A DNA stretch of 64,000 nucleotides from assembly GCA_031417395.1 (NCBI GenBank), contig JANOVM010000030.1, positions 124,001-188,000 of the forward strand. Reading direction: 5' to 3'. This document shows, piece by piece, positions 42,316 through 52,990 of the stretch. This DNA comes from JADKIH01 sp031417395. Lineage in GTDB: Bacteria; Bacteroidota; Bacteroidia; AKYH767-A; 2013-40CM-41-45. The translations under genes were made by a program, and so were the position numbers. Position 1 is the stretch's first letter. Each line of letters starts with the position of its first letter. The notes under the pieces were generated by a model. It did not search any database. It saw nothing but the letters and a program-made list of their open reading frames with translations, and was not told the DNA's origin.

Positions 42316-44967
42316 ATGGCAACAACAGAAACAAGAACAAACAGAAACACAGGTACTCTTCCAATGCATATGGAAACGAGCCCTAGAATTAAATGGATTT
42401 ATTTCTTAATAGCCGGTTTGACATTATTTTCTTCTGCTTATGCGCAGAATAATGCAACCAGGGTTAACCTTGGCCGGCTCACCGACTACCTATTTGTATT
42501 TACAGATGGTTCTAAAGATGCAAAATGGCAGTCATCAAAATTCGGCTATGTTGGAAATGTTGCAATCAATGGCTTAAAAGCTAAAGAAAGCACTTCAAAC
42601 AGAGAAAAAATTCCTTATGCCGGAATTATGTACAGCAACGATGCTTCGTTTATTGATTGGCAGCCTATCATCACTTATAATGCTACTCAAGCTTCTAAAT
42701 CGCTAAACGAAACTTCGAGAATAACAGGATTAGATAATGACCTACGAAGTGCTTTTGCTCAGATTAATGCTCTGACAGCTACGCCGCTTTATACAAGCCG
42801 TAGTGCCGCATCCCTTAACGGGCTAAATTCAATGAACAGGATTGCTGAAACATTTGTAATTAATGTTACTTCAGGATTCAAAGTATCAAACAGAATTTAT
42901 ATTACAGGCGATGCCAATGATACTTACATTCTAAGATGGGACGAAGATGCTAAACCTGCAAACGGTTATCAGGGAACAGTAAAATTTGCAAGAGGAGCTG
43001 CCATTATTCCAATGGGTGATTTAAAAGCAACAAATTTCATTCACGTTGCAGGTGATATTTCAGCAAGTGGCGGTGGTACTACTCCTCCTGCTCCATATCC
43101 ACAAGGACCACGTCAAAACTTCGGTAAAGGTGCCTTAATAAAAAATGGAACTGACTTTAAAGGCGGTGGTTTCTTTACCGGTTATTGGTTAACTACAGGA
43201 AAAGACAGAAACAAAGAAACCGGTTCATTAAGTCATGCAACATTCGTTGGTGGATGGTATACCAATACTACTAAATTCCATTTAACCAGAAATTCAGGTG
43301 GTGTTTACGTAGGCGGACAGTGTGCTAACATTAATGACATTACAGGCGACAATTCAGTAATGGTTGGTACTTCTGTATCGCTTCAAAATCTTTCTACCGG
43401 TGGTACTTGGTCTTCTTCTAATACATCTATTGCAACTGTAAATATGAATACCGGTGTTGTTCAGGGTATTTCTCAGGGAAGTGTAAGTATTTTTTACAAC
43501 ACTCCTAACGCTTGTGAATCAGCAATCAAAAACATTACTGTAATGAACAATAGAATTCTGAAACTTGGAAATCTGGTTTGGTACGATCAAAATAAAAACG
43601 GCAAACAAGATATTAACGAAAAAGGAGTTAGCGGCGTTAAATTAAACATTTACAGCGACGATAATTCAGATAATATTCCTGATGGCATAGCTAAAGGATC
43701 TACTTATTCTAATGCGACAGGAAATTATTCATTCAACAATTTACTTCCGGGTAACTATATTGTAGGAATGGAAATGCCTTCAGGTTACATGCCATCCATG
43801 ACAACCGGTACCAGCAATACACCCGATAATGACAACAATATGGATAATAACGGTGTAACAATGTCTCAAAGCGAATTAAGAAGTAAAAGTATTTCTCTTG
43901 TAATAGGAATGGAACCAACAACAGATGGCGATGATAACAATGGAAACCTTACAATGGACTTTGGTTTAATGGGTACTGGTTCTATAGGAAATTTTGTTTG
44001 GAGTGATACCAATGGAAATGGAATTCAGGATGGTGATATTGAAGTAAGTGAAACAGGAATTTCAAACGTACTGGTAACACTTACTTATACAAATGGTGCA
44101 ACAGAAAGTACTTATACAAATACTATGGGTGCATACTCATTCACTAACCTCGCTCCGGGAACATACAGTATCAGTTTTGCAAAACCAATGGGCTATATTT
44201 CTTCTCCTGCAAAACAGGGATCAAATACAAACATGGACAGCGACCCGATTAACGGTATAGCAGCAAACATCAATTTAAGTGCAGGAGAAAACAATAATTC
44301 AATAGATGCCGGTTTTCAAAGTACTTGCTTAAGTCTTAAAGCTACTGCAACAGGTGGAATTTTAACAAACCCTTATGGAACAACTTCAGTAACCGTTGAA
44401 GCAACCGGCGGACTTCCTCCATATTCAGGAACAGGAAACTTTATCGTATCAGCCGGTGAATATTGGTTTGTAGTTATTGATTCATACGGTTGTTCTTCAA
44501 CAGCATTCATTCGTGTAGGTCCTGCAGCTGTATTGAAAGTTGCAAATCCGGCAAGTAATGATGAAACAGCAAATACTGATGCAAACGGTACAATTGCTCC
44601 ATCCACAGAAGAAGCATCAGGAATGTCTCAGGAAAAAGTAACAGGAAATTCAGGAATAAAGGAAATGGAAAAACAATACGGAAACAATGATAATTCATTC
44701 GTAACGTTTATTCAGGCAAGTGTTTACCCGAATCCTTGCATAACTACTTCTTCAATTGATTTCAGATACGCTAAGTCAGATGCACATGCAATGGTTGAAG
44801 TTTATACCATGACAGGTTCAAAAATTGCCACCGTATTCAATGAGAACATCAAACAGGATGTTACTTACCATGCAAGAATAGATGCAGGTTCATTTCCTTC
44901 AGGAACATACATCTATAGAATAACATGCGGTAATGAAATGAAAAATGGCAGAATAATTATACGCTAA
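42316..44967 (+). CDS. Secreted SdrD-like B-domain protein, type IX sorting domain
   Basis: An 883-residue surface protein. A polar 25-residue extension precedes the signal sequence (WIYFLIAGLTLFSSAYAQ). The large N-terminal domain (about 45-340) resembles choice-of-anchor/ice-binding-like beta-structures. It is followed by a Big_2-type segment (GTWSSSNTSIATVNMNTGVVQGI near 375), two SdrD B-like domains (LGNLVWYDQNKNGKQDINEKGVSG near 418; IGNFVWSDTNGNGIQDGD near 556) with Ca-binding-type D-x-N-x-N loops, a repeat-poor linker and a C-terminal sorting domain (VYPNPCITTSSIDF...TYIYRITC). The gene is followed by a long hairpin. Probable adhesin. Confidence 0.85.
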   Translation: MATTETRTNRNTGTLPMHMETSPRIKWIYFLIAGLTLFSSAYAQNNATRVNLGRLTDYLFVFTDGSKDAKWQSSKFGYVGNVAINGLKAKESTSNREKIPYAGIMYSNDASFIDWQPIITYNATQASKSLNETSRITGLDNDLRSAFAQINALTATPLYTSRSAASLNGLNSMNRIAETFVINVTSGFKVSNRIYITGDANDTYILRWDEDAKPANGYQGTVKFARGAAIIPMGDLKATNFIHVAGDISASGGGTTPPAPYPQGPRQNFGKGALIKNGTDFKGGGFFTGYWLTTGKDRNKETGSLSHATFVGGWYTNTTKFHLTRNSGGVYVGGQCANINDITGDNSVMVGTSVSLQNLSTGGTWSSSNTSIATVNMNTGVVQGISQGSVSIFYNTPNACESAIKNITVMNNRILKLGNLVWYDQNKNGKQDINEKGVSGVKLNIYSDDNSDNIPDGIAKGSTYSNATGNYSFNNLLPGNYIVGMEMPSGYMPSMTTGTSNTPDNDNNMDNNGVTMSQSELRSKSISLVIGMEPTTDGDDNNGNLTMDFGLMGTGSIGNFVWSDTNGNGIQDGDIEVSETGISNVLVTLTYTNGATESTYTNTMGAYSFTNLAPGTYSISFAKPMGYISSPAKQGSNTNMDSDPINGIAANINLSAGENNNSIDAGFQSTCLSLKATATGGILTNPYGTTSVTVEATGGLPPYSGTGNFIVSAGEYWFVVIDSYGCSSTAFIRVGPAAVLKVANPASNDETANTDANGTIAPSTEEASGMSQEKVTGNSGIKEMEKQYGNNDNSFVTFIQASVYPNPCITTSSIDFRYAKSDAHAMVEVYTMTGSKIATVFNENIKQDVTYHARIDAGSFPSGTYIYRITCGNEMKNGRIIIR

Positions 44968-44985
44968 AAAATTCCCCATAGCACG

Positions 44986-45022
44986 AAAAGCCGCTTAACT
45001 AGCATAGTTAAGCGGCTTTTTT
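44986..45022. terminator. Bidirectional terminator
   Basis: A 16-bp perfect stem (AAAAGCCGCTTAACTA and its complement) with a 3-nt loop; T runs on both strands. The stop codon of the convergent gene at 44995 lies inside the hairpin. Confidence 0.9.
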
Positions 45023-45336
45023 ATGTAATGTAAAAAACGCCACCATTTTCTTACTTTCAGATAATTCAAATCGTATTCGTTTATAAAGGCTTCCCGCTCA
45101 AAAATAATGTTTCTATACGCTTTGTTGTGATTCCTGTACATACACAATAATAAAAGGTAATTAATCAAATAGACAATATAAAATGGAATCACCAGCATCT
45201 CCAATTGTTGACGCAAATGAATACGCTCATGATTGATCAGGATTCTGAGTCTTTCTTCTTTCAATCCGCCGTAAATAAAAATAAAAGGATATAGCGTAAT
45301 ACCGCCGGTGAAAAGTTTTTTTACTTTAATAATCAT
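44995..45336 (-). CDS. Small membrane protein with HExxH-like motif
   Basis: A 113-residue protein with two hydrophobic stretches and the segment INHERIHLRQQLEM (residues 34-47), similar to the zinc motif of M56/BlaR1-type membrane peptidases but with H-E-R-I-H spacing, and a later AYRNIIFEREAFINEYD. It belongs to a family I recall from Bacteroidota with no assigned role. It reads convergently into a shared terminator, which overlaps its last codons. Confidence 0.65.
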   Translation of the reverse strand: MIIKVKKLFTGGITLYPFIFIYGGLKEERLRILINHERIHLRQQLEMLVIPFYIVYLINYLLLLCMYRNHNKAYRNIIFEREAFINEYDLNYLKVRKWWRFLHYIKKPLNYAS

Positions 45337-46095
45337 TGAAAATTTTGTTTTTTATAATCCATTTTTTTTAAGTTAAAAACTTTATGAGTTTTAATATTTT
45401 GGATAATGTCATTTATTGTGATATTTCCTTCAAAACTATACTTCACTGGATTAATTAGAATTTACAAAATTTGAAAATTTGAAATACTAATGTACTCAAG
45501 AGATTATTTTCGGGATAAAACCTTATCACCTTAGTAACGAAACGGACTATCCCACATACTACCTTATTACCTTATTTATTCCTTCTTGATAATGCCTCAT
45601 TGACTCATCATACTCTTCTTTAAATGTATTTTCTTGTGGTGTTTGGATTGATTAATATATTAAGCTAATAAGGTTTATAATGGCCATTTATGTATGGCTC
45701 ACTTCATTGCAAATAATAAACCTCTATATAAAAAGAGCTGGCTATGATTCATATTTCAAACAATAATTATATAAATTAACTATTTATAATTACCTAATAA
45801 ATTCTCAAAAAATTACCGTTCAGCGTATAATTTTAATGCAAAAGTTCACAAATATTATTAATATAAGATGAAGTACATTTTAGTAAGAAAATTATAGCGC
45901 AGGCATGTCAGAAAGTTTTGTAAGTTTAATATAACCTTTACACTTTCTATTTGATAAATCAAGATATCTTTGCTTCCCCGCTTTAAATCTAATTTACCCG
46001 GATAATTGAGGGCTAAATAAAAAAAATCATATAGGCTTAAACCCTTTTAGTTAGTCACCGTCATAGAGACATAATTTCATAAAAAATAAATAACC
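45337..46095. other. Gene-free region of about 760 bp
   Basis: Strongly AT-rich, with frequent stops in all frames. Near the right end TATCTTTG (45965-45972) fits the -7 promoter element, but no TTTG stands at the right distance. No RNA gene or repeat recognised. Confidence 0.5.
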
Positions 46096-46932
46096 ATGCG
46101 TTTCGTAAAAATCCTTGTATCAACAGTATTAACAGCCGCTATCTTTACATTTACCGGCTGTAAAAAAGACAAAGAGACTTCAGCAGATGATTTTCAGACT
46201 ACTGCAGAAGATATCGGTCAGGCAGAAAGTGTTTCTTCTGATATCGATAACATAAGCAGCCAGGTTTCTAAAGTAGGCTCATTCAGTAATGACAACTCTC
46301 AGAACCCTTCCTTAGATCAATTCAATTTTAATTCATGCGCAACGGTAACACATGATTCCATTAATCATGTAATTACTTACGATTTTGGTACAGGCTGTAC
46401 CGGACACGATGGCAAAAGCCGTTCAGGTATTATTATCGTAAATTATACGGGCAGTGGTTATTTTAATGCAGGTTCTTCCTGGACAGTTACCTTCAACAAC
46501 TTTTATGTTAATAATCGTCACGTAGAAGGAACACGCACTGTTACAAACAATGGATTAAATGCAGCCGGCAATTTGACATGGTCTATTAATGCCCAAAACA
46601 TGTTAATCACTCGTCCGGATGGAACCTGGAGATCATGGAACAGTCAGCGTACAAGGGAAATGGTTTCCGGCTACGGTGACAGTACATGGACCAATGATGT
46701 ATATTTAATCAACGGAACTTCTACAGGCACTAATTCACAAGGAGAAACTGTTACCTGTATCCATACCAACATCCGCCGCGATTTAGCCTGTCATTTTATT
46801 ACCAGCGGTACCATAGAAATTACTCCTAGCGGACGCCCGGCAAGAACAATCGATTTCGGTAATGGTAATTGCGATGATCTGGCAACCGTTACAAAAAACG
46901 GAATATCAAAAACTATTCATTTGAGGTTTTAA
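46096..46932 (+). CDS. Lipoprotein of unknown function
   Basis: A 278-residue lipoprotein: signal peptide ending FTFTGC, with Cys22 as the lipid site, then a Lys/Asp-rich linker. The mature part is mostly beta-structure rich in Thr, Asn and Gly (GCTGHDGKSRSGIIIVNYTG, GTRTVTNNGLN, CDDLATVTKNGISKTIHLRF). Such proteins are common in Bacteroidota and have no assigned role. It is alone and followed by a terminator. Confidence 0.75.
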   Translation: MRFVKILVSTVLTAAIFTFTGCKKDKETSADDFQTTAEDIGQAESVSSDIDNISSQVSKVGSFSNDNSQNPSLDQFNFNSCATVTHDSINHVITYDFGTGCTGHDGKSRSGIIIVNYTGSGYFNAGSSWTVTFNNFYVNNRHVEGTRTVTNNGLNAAGNLTWSINAQNMLITRPDGTWRSWNSQRTREMVSGYGDSTWTNDVYLINGTSTGTNSQGETVTCIHTNIRRDLACHFITSGTIEITPSGRPARTIDFGNGNCDDLATVTKNGISKTIHLRF

Positions 46933-46980
46933 AAAAAGTAAATCAAGGCAACTTTTGGCGCAAAAGTTTGTTTTAGTAAT

Positions 46981-47010
46981 AAAAAACTCCGTTGAAAAAC
47001 GGAGTTTTTT
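46981..47010. terminator. Bidirectional terminator
   Basis: An 11-bp stem (AAAACTCCGTT / AACGGAGTTTT) with a GAAA loop between convergent genes. Confidence 0.88.
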
Positions 47011-47584
47011 AATTTAAACCGGGATCCTCAGGAAAATCATTCATTATTCCATAGACATGCCCCATTCGTGTTAGTACATTACCCCATAAAACTGTAGGTT
47101 CCTCTATGAGGATAGAATATGGATCAGCACCCGTTATCCACCAATTATCAGCTCCGATTTCCTTTTGAAGCTTCCTTGGCTGCCAGCCTGAATATCCGGC
47201 TAAGAATTTTATCTGATTAGTAGTTACTTCTCCTGCTTCTATCATCACTTTCAAATGCTGGTAATCACCGCCCCAATATACGCCATCCATAATTTTATGA
47301 GAGCCTTTTAAACTCTCAATGGAATGAATATAATAAATGGAATCCAGTCGTAAAGGACCGCCCCAATAAACAAAAGCATCTATTTCAGGAAAGTCGTCAA
47401 GAGCCTCATGAACCCGTAATTGAGTGGGTTTATTTACAATAAAACCAATGGTTCCTCTGGCATTATGCTGACTAATCAGTACTACTGAACGCTTAAAAGT
47501 AGGTTCAGGATTAAAAGGTTCTGAAATTAAAAGTGCGCCAACGTGGGGTTTGGGAATCGTAGTTGACTTCTTTTTCTTCTTCAT
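47009..47584 (-). CDS. YqgE/AlgH family protein
   Basis: A 191-residue protein of the YqgE/AlgH (UPF0301) family: GALLISEPFNPEPTFKRSVVLI near residue 15, GTIGFIVNKPT near 43, YWGGPLRLDSIYYIHS near 72, and LAGYSGWQPRKLQKEI near 127. The N-terminus is lysine-rich. The biochemical role of the family is not settled. It is monocistronic. Confidence 0.9.
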   Translation of the reverse strand: MKKKKKSTTIPKPHVGALLISEPFNPEPTFKRSVVLISQHNARGTIGFIVNKPTQLRVHEALDDFPEIDAFVYWGGPLRLDSIYYIHSIESLKGSHKIMDGVYWGGDYQHLKVMIEAGEVTTNQIKFLAGYSGWQPRKLQKEIGADNWWITGADPYSILIEEPTVLWGNVLTRMGHVYGIMNDFPEDPGLN

Positions 47585-47679
47585 GAAGACTGATTATTAC
47601 GTCTAATACTATATACGCTTTAAAAAGTTCCAGAGATTGATTCTATTAAGATAATTAATTTTTCAGTTGAATCACACTC

Positions 47680-48918
47680 TTATTTAAGAGAGATTAATCT
47701 CTTGTTTATTAGCACATTATCATGCCTTATGGAAAGCAGAAAGAATCCTCCACTTTCAACTCGGCCAAAATTAATCGGATAGCTGTAATTACCCTTTTCA
47801 CTGAAATAATCCTCTTTTTCAAAAAGTATTCTACCTGAAATATCCGTCAATGAAAAAAGAACTTTACCCGGCTCCTTAAGTGTAAAATATAGCTTAGAAT
47901 CATCATTCAAAGGCATGGGATAGATATTAACTCCATTGATTTTCTGTGAAAGTTCACTAATATCAGATGTTGGCCCAATAGAAAGGATTAAAGATACAGG
48001 AAGATGATCCGAAGCATTATAAAGAGCATTAGCCACTGAAGAAGGAACAGCACTATTAAAGCCATAATTTACTGATTCATTGTAGTGATTACCATCGTTA
48101 CCAATATTTGTATAAGAACCGGGTAAAAAATAAACTCCGGTTGGCTGAGCAATTGCATTCGAATAAAGTATCATATCAAAACGATCATCCATCCCTCCTC
48201 CTGAACCTCCTGAAGTAGAATTTAATCGTGTAGATTGGGTATGGTAAAACGAATACGAAAAATCATTCCATACACCTGTCAGATTCCATACATCATTAAA
48301 GTTTCCGTCATCGCCCGGATTATCCTGAAGCAATGCTGAATACGCCTGTTCATGATCTCCATAAAAATTAAAATCACCGGCAACAAGAAAATTAGTGCCC
48401 GGTGGAAAAGCATTGGTTACTGCTCTCAGGTTAGCTACTTCACCGGCACGTTGCGCCTCATAACCTTGCGCGGCCTTTAAATGAACAGCAAAAATATGTA
48501 AGGTGTCTCCTGTTGGTTTGAATATAAGAGTAAAGTGATTGATGTCACGTAAGCTGGTTTGTATTGGCTGATTACTAACAAACGTAAATAAAGAATCGCG
48601 ATAAAATATTCCATTATCAGTATCATAACCGTTAATGAAGGTACCCGCACTGTATTCACTGACATTTGCATTCATTACCTGATTTAAAAACCATGTAGTA
48701 CTGTAACCGGCGGCATTTTCCATGGTAACAAGAATATCGGGATTTGCATAATTTACCACTGTACGGTAAGACGGTGCACGTGATGTGGTATCAGCAACAA
48801 TAGTACTGAGTTCAGGCCAGTTTAATATGTTCCACGACATTACTTTTACCTGGTAATTTACCTGTGCTGCACAATCTACAGCCAGAAACAATGATACTAT
48901 GAATGCATATTTTTTCAT
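47680..48918 (-). CDS. Secreted endonuclease/exonuclease/phosphatase-fold protein, type IX sorting
   Basis: A 412-residue protein with a signal peptide (FIVSLFLAVDCAAQ), a catalytic fold of the DNase I/exonuclease III/inositol-phosphatase superfamily (VMSWNILNWPE near residue 26, FLVAGDFNFYGDHEQAY near 178, NASDHLPVSLIL near 298) and a C-terminal sorting domain (YPMPLNDDSKLYFTL...GGFFLLSIRHD). The catalytic Asp, Asn and His residues are visible. It could be an extracellular nuclease or lipid phosphatase. It overlaps the S41 protease gene by 1 bp. Confidence 0.85.
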   Translation of the reverse strand: MKKYAFIVSLFLAVDCAAQVNYQVKVMSWNILNWPELSTIVADTTSRAPSYRTVVNYANPDILVTMENAAGYSTTWFLNQVMNANVSEYSAGTFINGYDTDNGIFYRDSLFTFVSNQPIQTSLRDINHFTLIFKPTGDTLHIFAVHLKAAQGYEAQRAGEVANLRAVTNAFPPGTNFLVAGDFNFYGDHEQAYSALLQDNPGDDGNFNDVWNLTGVWNDFSYSFYHTQSTRLNSTSGGSGGGMDDRFDMILYSNAIAQPTGVYFLPGSYTNIGNDGNHYNESVNYGFNSAVPSSVANALYNASDHLPVSLILSIGPTSDISELSQKINGVNIYPMPLNDDSKLYFTLKEPGKVLFSLTDISGRILFEKEDYFSEKGNYSYPINFGRVESGGFFLLSIRHDNVLINKRLISLK

Positions 48919-50501
48919 TATTCAGATTTAATCTTTGCTTTCTCGAAGCTATTATCCTGTATGGCCTTTACAGCTTTCGTCAACGATTGGTTCAAGTCAT
49001 TAATTACCTGAAAATACGCAGACGTATTCCACAAATTTCGGGCTATTAATGCTTTCAGCTGATATTTTATCAGGTTACCGGAAGTCTTTAATCCACTTTC
49101 ATCTTTTTTGACTCCTGCTTTTTCAGCTTCGGCCAGAAAATCCTTCATAAAAGAATCATCATTTGTATAACCTTCACGAAAGGCTTCTATGTTTGGATAT
49201 TTTGTATTAAGCTGTGAACGGTTGTTATCTGTATAGGTAAGCGTGAAATCGTTAAGCACATTTTTTCTGAGCAGGTCTGAATAAAACTGACTGCTTGAAG
49301 TGGTATCCAATGGAACAAAAATATCAGGCATAACGCCACCGCCGCCTCTTACAATTCTTTTGGCATTAGTATAGTATAACGTTGAATCAGCAAAATGTAT
49401 ACTGTCAATATGAAATAGTTCGCCGTGTTTAAGACGATTACTGTAATCCAGGTCATATTCATCTTCTTCTCCCAGCTTATAAGGCTTTTGAATACAGCGT
49501 CCGGAAGGAGTATAATAATGTGCACAGGTTAGGCGAACCGCTGAACCATCAGGCAGCGGATAATGTTTTTGAACAAGACCTTTACCGAAAGAACGTCTGC
49601 CAACAATAAGTCCTCTATCCCAATCCTGAATTGCTCCTGAAACAATTTCACTTGCTGAAGCAGAGGATTCATCGATAAGTACTGCAACTTTTCCTTTTTC
49701 CATTCCACCTTTTGTTGTTGATGTATAATCTTCAGGACTACTTGCCCTTCCTCTGGTGTAGACAATTTTTTTACCATCTGTCAGAAACTCATCGGCCAGG
49801 CCAACTGCGCTGCGCAAGTATCCACCACCGTTGTTTTGTAAATCGAGTACAAGACTGGTAATGCCTTTTAATTTGAGTTTAGCAAGGGCGTCAATAAATT
49901 CTTCAACTGTTGCATCAGCAAATCGAGAGATTTTAATATAACCAATATTGGGAGGGATTACATAAGCAGCATCTACCGTAAATAAAGGGATCTGATCACG
50001 GGTTATTTCATATTCGATGAGATCAGGTACTCCCCTTCTGAAGATGTGAACCTTTACCTTTGTTCCCTTATCGCCGCGAAGTTTTTTCAATACATCGTTA
50101 TTGGTTAGCTTAATATTAGTTACAACGATTCCTTCTATTTTTACAATTCTGTCGCCTGCTCTTATTCCAAGCTTTTCTGAAGGACCACCGGGGATAGTTG
50201 CAGTAACAAGAATAGTATCTTCATGAAGATTAAATTGTATTCCTACTCCCTCAAATTTTCCTTTCAACGGCTCCATGGCTTCGCGCATCGATTCAGCCGT
50301 TATATATTCTGAATGCGGATCAAGAGACTTTACCATTGCTTTTATAGCTTCATCGTATAGCGTTTTATCATTCAAAGTATCTACATAATAGTATTTGATA
50401 ATCTGAAATGCAGAATCTATTCTGTTCATTGGCATTTGACCAATGGATAGTAATGGAAAAAAAACAAAGACAATCAAACTGTAATAACTGATTCTTTTCA
50501 T
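48918..50501 (-). CDS. S41-family carboxyl-terminal processing protease
   Basis: A 527-residue periplasmic protease of the Ctp/Tsp family, cutting near protein C-termini. A signal peptide, a PDZ domain near residues 90-165 (GVGIQFNLHEDTILVTATIPGGPSEKLGIRAGDRIV) and the catalytic region with VLIDESSASASEIVSGAIQDW (Ser) and GRRSFGKGLVQKHYPL (Lys of the dyad) near 275-310. It is the first gene of a two-gene unit with the phosphatase-fold gene. Confidence 0.92.
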   Translation of the reverse strand: MKRISYYSLIVFVFFPLLSIGQMPMNRIDSAFQIIKYYYVDTLNDKTLYDEAIKAMVKSLDPHSEYITAESMREAMEPLKGKFEGVGIQFNLHEDTILVTATIPGGPSEKLGIRAGDRIVKIEGIVVTNIKLTNNDVLKKLRGDKGTKVKVHIFRRGVPDLIEYEITRDQIPLFTVDAAYVIPPNIGYIKISRFADATVEEFIDALAKLKLKGITSLVLDLQNNGGGYLRSAVGLADEFLTDGKKIVYTRGRASSPEDYTSTTKGGMEKGKVAVLIDESSASASEIVSGAIQDWDRGLIVGRRSFGKGLVQKHYPLPDGSAVRLTCAHYYTPSGRCIQKPYKLGEEDEYDLDYSNRLKHGELFHIDSIHFADSTLYYTNAKRIVRGGGGVMPDIFVPLDTTSSSQFYSDLLRKNVLNDFTLTYTDNNRSQLNTKYPNIEAFREGYTNDDSFMKDFLAEAEKAGVKKDESGLKTSGNLIKYQLKALIARNLWNTSAYFQVINDLNQSLTKAVKAIQDNSFEKAKIKSE

Positions 50502-50518
50502 ATAAATTAATTTATGTA

Positions 50519-50526
50519 CAAAGATA
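50519..50526 (-). promoter_or_regulatory. Candidate -7 element upstream of the S41 protease
   Basis: On the minus strand TATCTTTG fits TAnnTTTG and ends 17 bp before the ATG; the -33 element is not convincing. Confidence 0.35.
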
Positions 50527-50648
50527 AGGATGGAGTAGTTAAGAAAATGCTAAGGTACCTGTATTATTTAACACTCAATACTGATTAAATACATAGTGAT
50601 AACAGGGAATTATTCCTAAAAATCATACTTGCGTGATTTACCTTTGAT

Positions 50649-52901
50649 TTAAGCCTTTTTTATTCCAAAAGGTACATGGAATTGTAATGTGATAAAACGT
50701 CCGATTTGACGCACAGGAACCGGGTTTTGATACTTTAAACGTGAAAGATGGCTATAATAACCTTCATTCAATAAATTGTTTACGGAAATTGAAATGTCAA
50801 ATAACTGTTGACCCATCATAAAACTGCCGCCCATATTAATATCAAACAATGAATAACCATCCGTAGGAGTATCGTAAGAGAATAAATTATATTTATCCTG
50901 TTTAAAATAATTTCGTACTCCCAAAGAAATATAAGGCCTGTACATGTAATTCATTTTTTCAGATTGAAAACGGACTGCTCCTGTCATTTTATCCGCCGGC
51001 ATAAAAGGAAGATTTTCGTCTGAATCCTTAAACTTTCCCCTTACCCTTGAATAGGCAGTTTCTACTACCAGCCATTTTACCGTTTTTGGATGAAGACTAA
51101 ATGAGAATTCACCTCCATTTATTTCAGCATCGTCATGGGTATATGTAAGAGGAGCAAAAGTTCCTGTAGACAACAAAATACCAAAATCCGTAGACTTTCC
51201 AAGGTATGCATAGTTTTCAATTATATTATAATAAGCATTTAATCCAAGTGATATACTTGGTGAATTCCATAAAAATTCAAAATCGCTTTCGTAATTTCTC
51301 TCCTCAGTAATTTTCTTTAAAAGGTCTTGTTTTATGGTTATATCATACATAGATGATACCCGGCTAATTTCATCGGGAATTGAAAAACCGGTAGACTCAT
51401 TTAATTTTATGGTAATTGCTTCTGTTGGATGATATGCCATACCAATAGAACCACTTGGTATGTTATAATCGGTAACTGTATTAGCATAATTATCGTTCAC
51501 CTTCCTCATATCCATTCTGCCTCCTGCCAACAGGTTAATTTTAGGCAAATCGTATCGTAACAAAAGGTAAAGTCCACCGCCTGATTTTTTAAAGTCAGGT
51601 GTAGAAGAGGCTACATACATGCCAATATTCTGTTGAGACATTTGTGTGCCTGCTGTATACCCGAATTTACGGCTTGTATTGCTGATGAATTTAATGTCGA
51701 AGTTGCCGATGGAACTCTTTTCTTTATCATCCTTGCCATTCGTTTCGCCGGACAGCGTAATTTTTATTTCTGATTTTTTAATTAAAACGTTACTCTCTGA
51801 AGATATAGTCAGTCGTGAATTATCATCAAAAGGTTCAGTAATCTTGCGTTTGCGCTCTTCATTTACTTCAATTAGTGCAATATCGTTTTCATCGAGCGAC
51901 TTTAATATTTCATATTGAGATTTTAAAAATGATACTGTCAATTTGCTCTGACCCCATTTTTTGCTAATACCTAATACACCTTTCACAGTACCGGTATTAA
52001 AACCGCTGTGATAAGCAAAATCCTTTTCTTCAGTGTTTTTCTTTACCTTATCTCCTTCACCCTGGATGTAACTTACATGTGATTTTCCTCCCAAACGCAA
52101 AGAAAAAAAAGTTCCTTTTTTGCCACTGCCTTTTACACCTGCATCAACATTCAATCCAACTGTGTTTGTAAAAAAACCAAGGTTAACATCGCCGTTTACT
52201 GTGCCGGCAGCAGGCATCTTTTCATCCCGGAAAATCAAAACTCCACCCATGGCATTTTCACCGTAAATTAAAGATGCAGGTCCTTTTACCCATTCTACAA
52301 TTTCCGTTCCTTCATCAATTAGTTCATTGGAATAATATTCATTCCATGATTTATGAAGCAAAGGTGCTCCGGACTGATACATTGCAACATGATTTAACGA
52401 CAAACCACGTATCATTGGTTTGTTTATGGCTCCGAAAGAAAAAACATCAAAGCCGGGCTGATAAGCGAGTGCTGTCAAAAAAGAATTATTTCCTGTTCGG
52501 CGTAATTGAGAGCCGGAAAATAAATGTACTGCATACGGAATATTGTCAGGAAATTTTTTCATAAAACTCATTTCACTAACCTCCTGCAACGGACCTTCAA
52601 AGGGTTCCATTTCAATATTAACTACCGTTGCACTATCAAAGGTGTTAATCTGCTTAAACACGCTTTTATACCCACGTTTTGTAAATTGAAGTCCTACAGC
52701 TCCTATACCGACATTTCTGAGAATATACGTACCACCTTCTCTGGTAAAATCGATTCTTTCAAATTCAGGAATATAGACAGATACACCTTCCAGTAAAAGG
52801 CTTTTATCTATTTTGTCTGTTACTAAACCACTAACTGTATGCTGGCTCTTCACGTTGAGAAAGGATAATAATAGCATAATTATCCCTGTTAATTTTTTCA
52901 T
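50649..52901 (-). CDS. TonB-dependent outer-membrane receptor
   Basis: A 750-residue receptor: signal peptide, a CarboxypepD_reg-like domain (HTVSGLVTDKIDKSLLLEGVSVYIP, residues 21-45), a plug with IRGLSLNHVAMYQSGAPL near 164 and GPASLIYGENAMGGVLIF near 206-223, and a 22-stranded barrel ending with an aromatic-rich strand (ITLQFHVPFGIKKA). It imports a large or scarce ligand, possibly a metal chelate; the substrate cannot be told. It stands alone, with no SusD partner. Confidence 0.9.
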   Translation of the reverse strand: MKKLTGIIMLLLSFLNVKSQHTVSGLVTDKIDKSLLLEGVSVYIPEFERIDFTREGGTYILRNVGIGAVGLQFTKRGYKSVFKQINTFDSATVVNIEMEPFEGPLQEVSEMSFMKKFPDNIPYAVHLFSGSQLRRTGNNSFLTALAYQPGFDVFSFGAINKPMIRGLSLNHVAMYQSGAPLLHKSWNEYYSNELIDEGTEIVEWVKGPASLIYGENAMGGVLIFRDEKMPAAGTVNGDVNLGFFTNTVGLNVDAGVKGSGKKGTFFSLRLGGKSHVSYIQGEGDKVKKNTEEKDFAYHSGFNTGTVKGVLGISKKWGQSKLTVSFLKSQYEILKSLDENDIALIEVNEERKRKITEPFDDNSRLTISSESNVLIKKSEIKITLSGETNGKDDKEKSSIGNFDIKFISNTSRKFGYTAGTQMSQQNIGMYVASSTPDFKKSGGGLYLLLRYDLPKINLLAGGRMDMRKVNDNYANTVTDYNIPSGSIGMAYHPTEAITIKLNESTGFSIPDEISRVSSMYDITIKQDLLKKITEERNYESDFEFLWNSPSISLGLNAYYNIIENYAYLGKSTDFGILLSTGTFAPLTYTHDDAEINGGEFSFSLHPKTVKWLVVETAYSRVRGKFKDSDENLPFMPADKMTGAVRFQSEKMNYMYRPYISLGVRNYFKQDKYNLFSYDTPTDGYSLFDINMGGSFMMGQQLFDISISVNNLLNEGYYSHLSRLKYQNPVPVRQIGRFITLQFHVPFGIKKA

Positions 52902-52990
52902 AAATCTTAAAATAGCTGATTATTGAACTACATTATTCAGAAAGTAAATAAGCATAATATTCCGTGCATTGTCAACATAAAAATGCAATA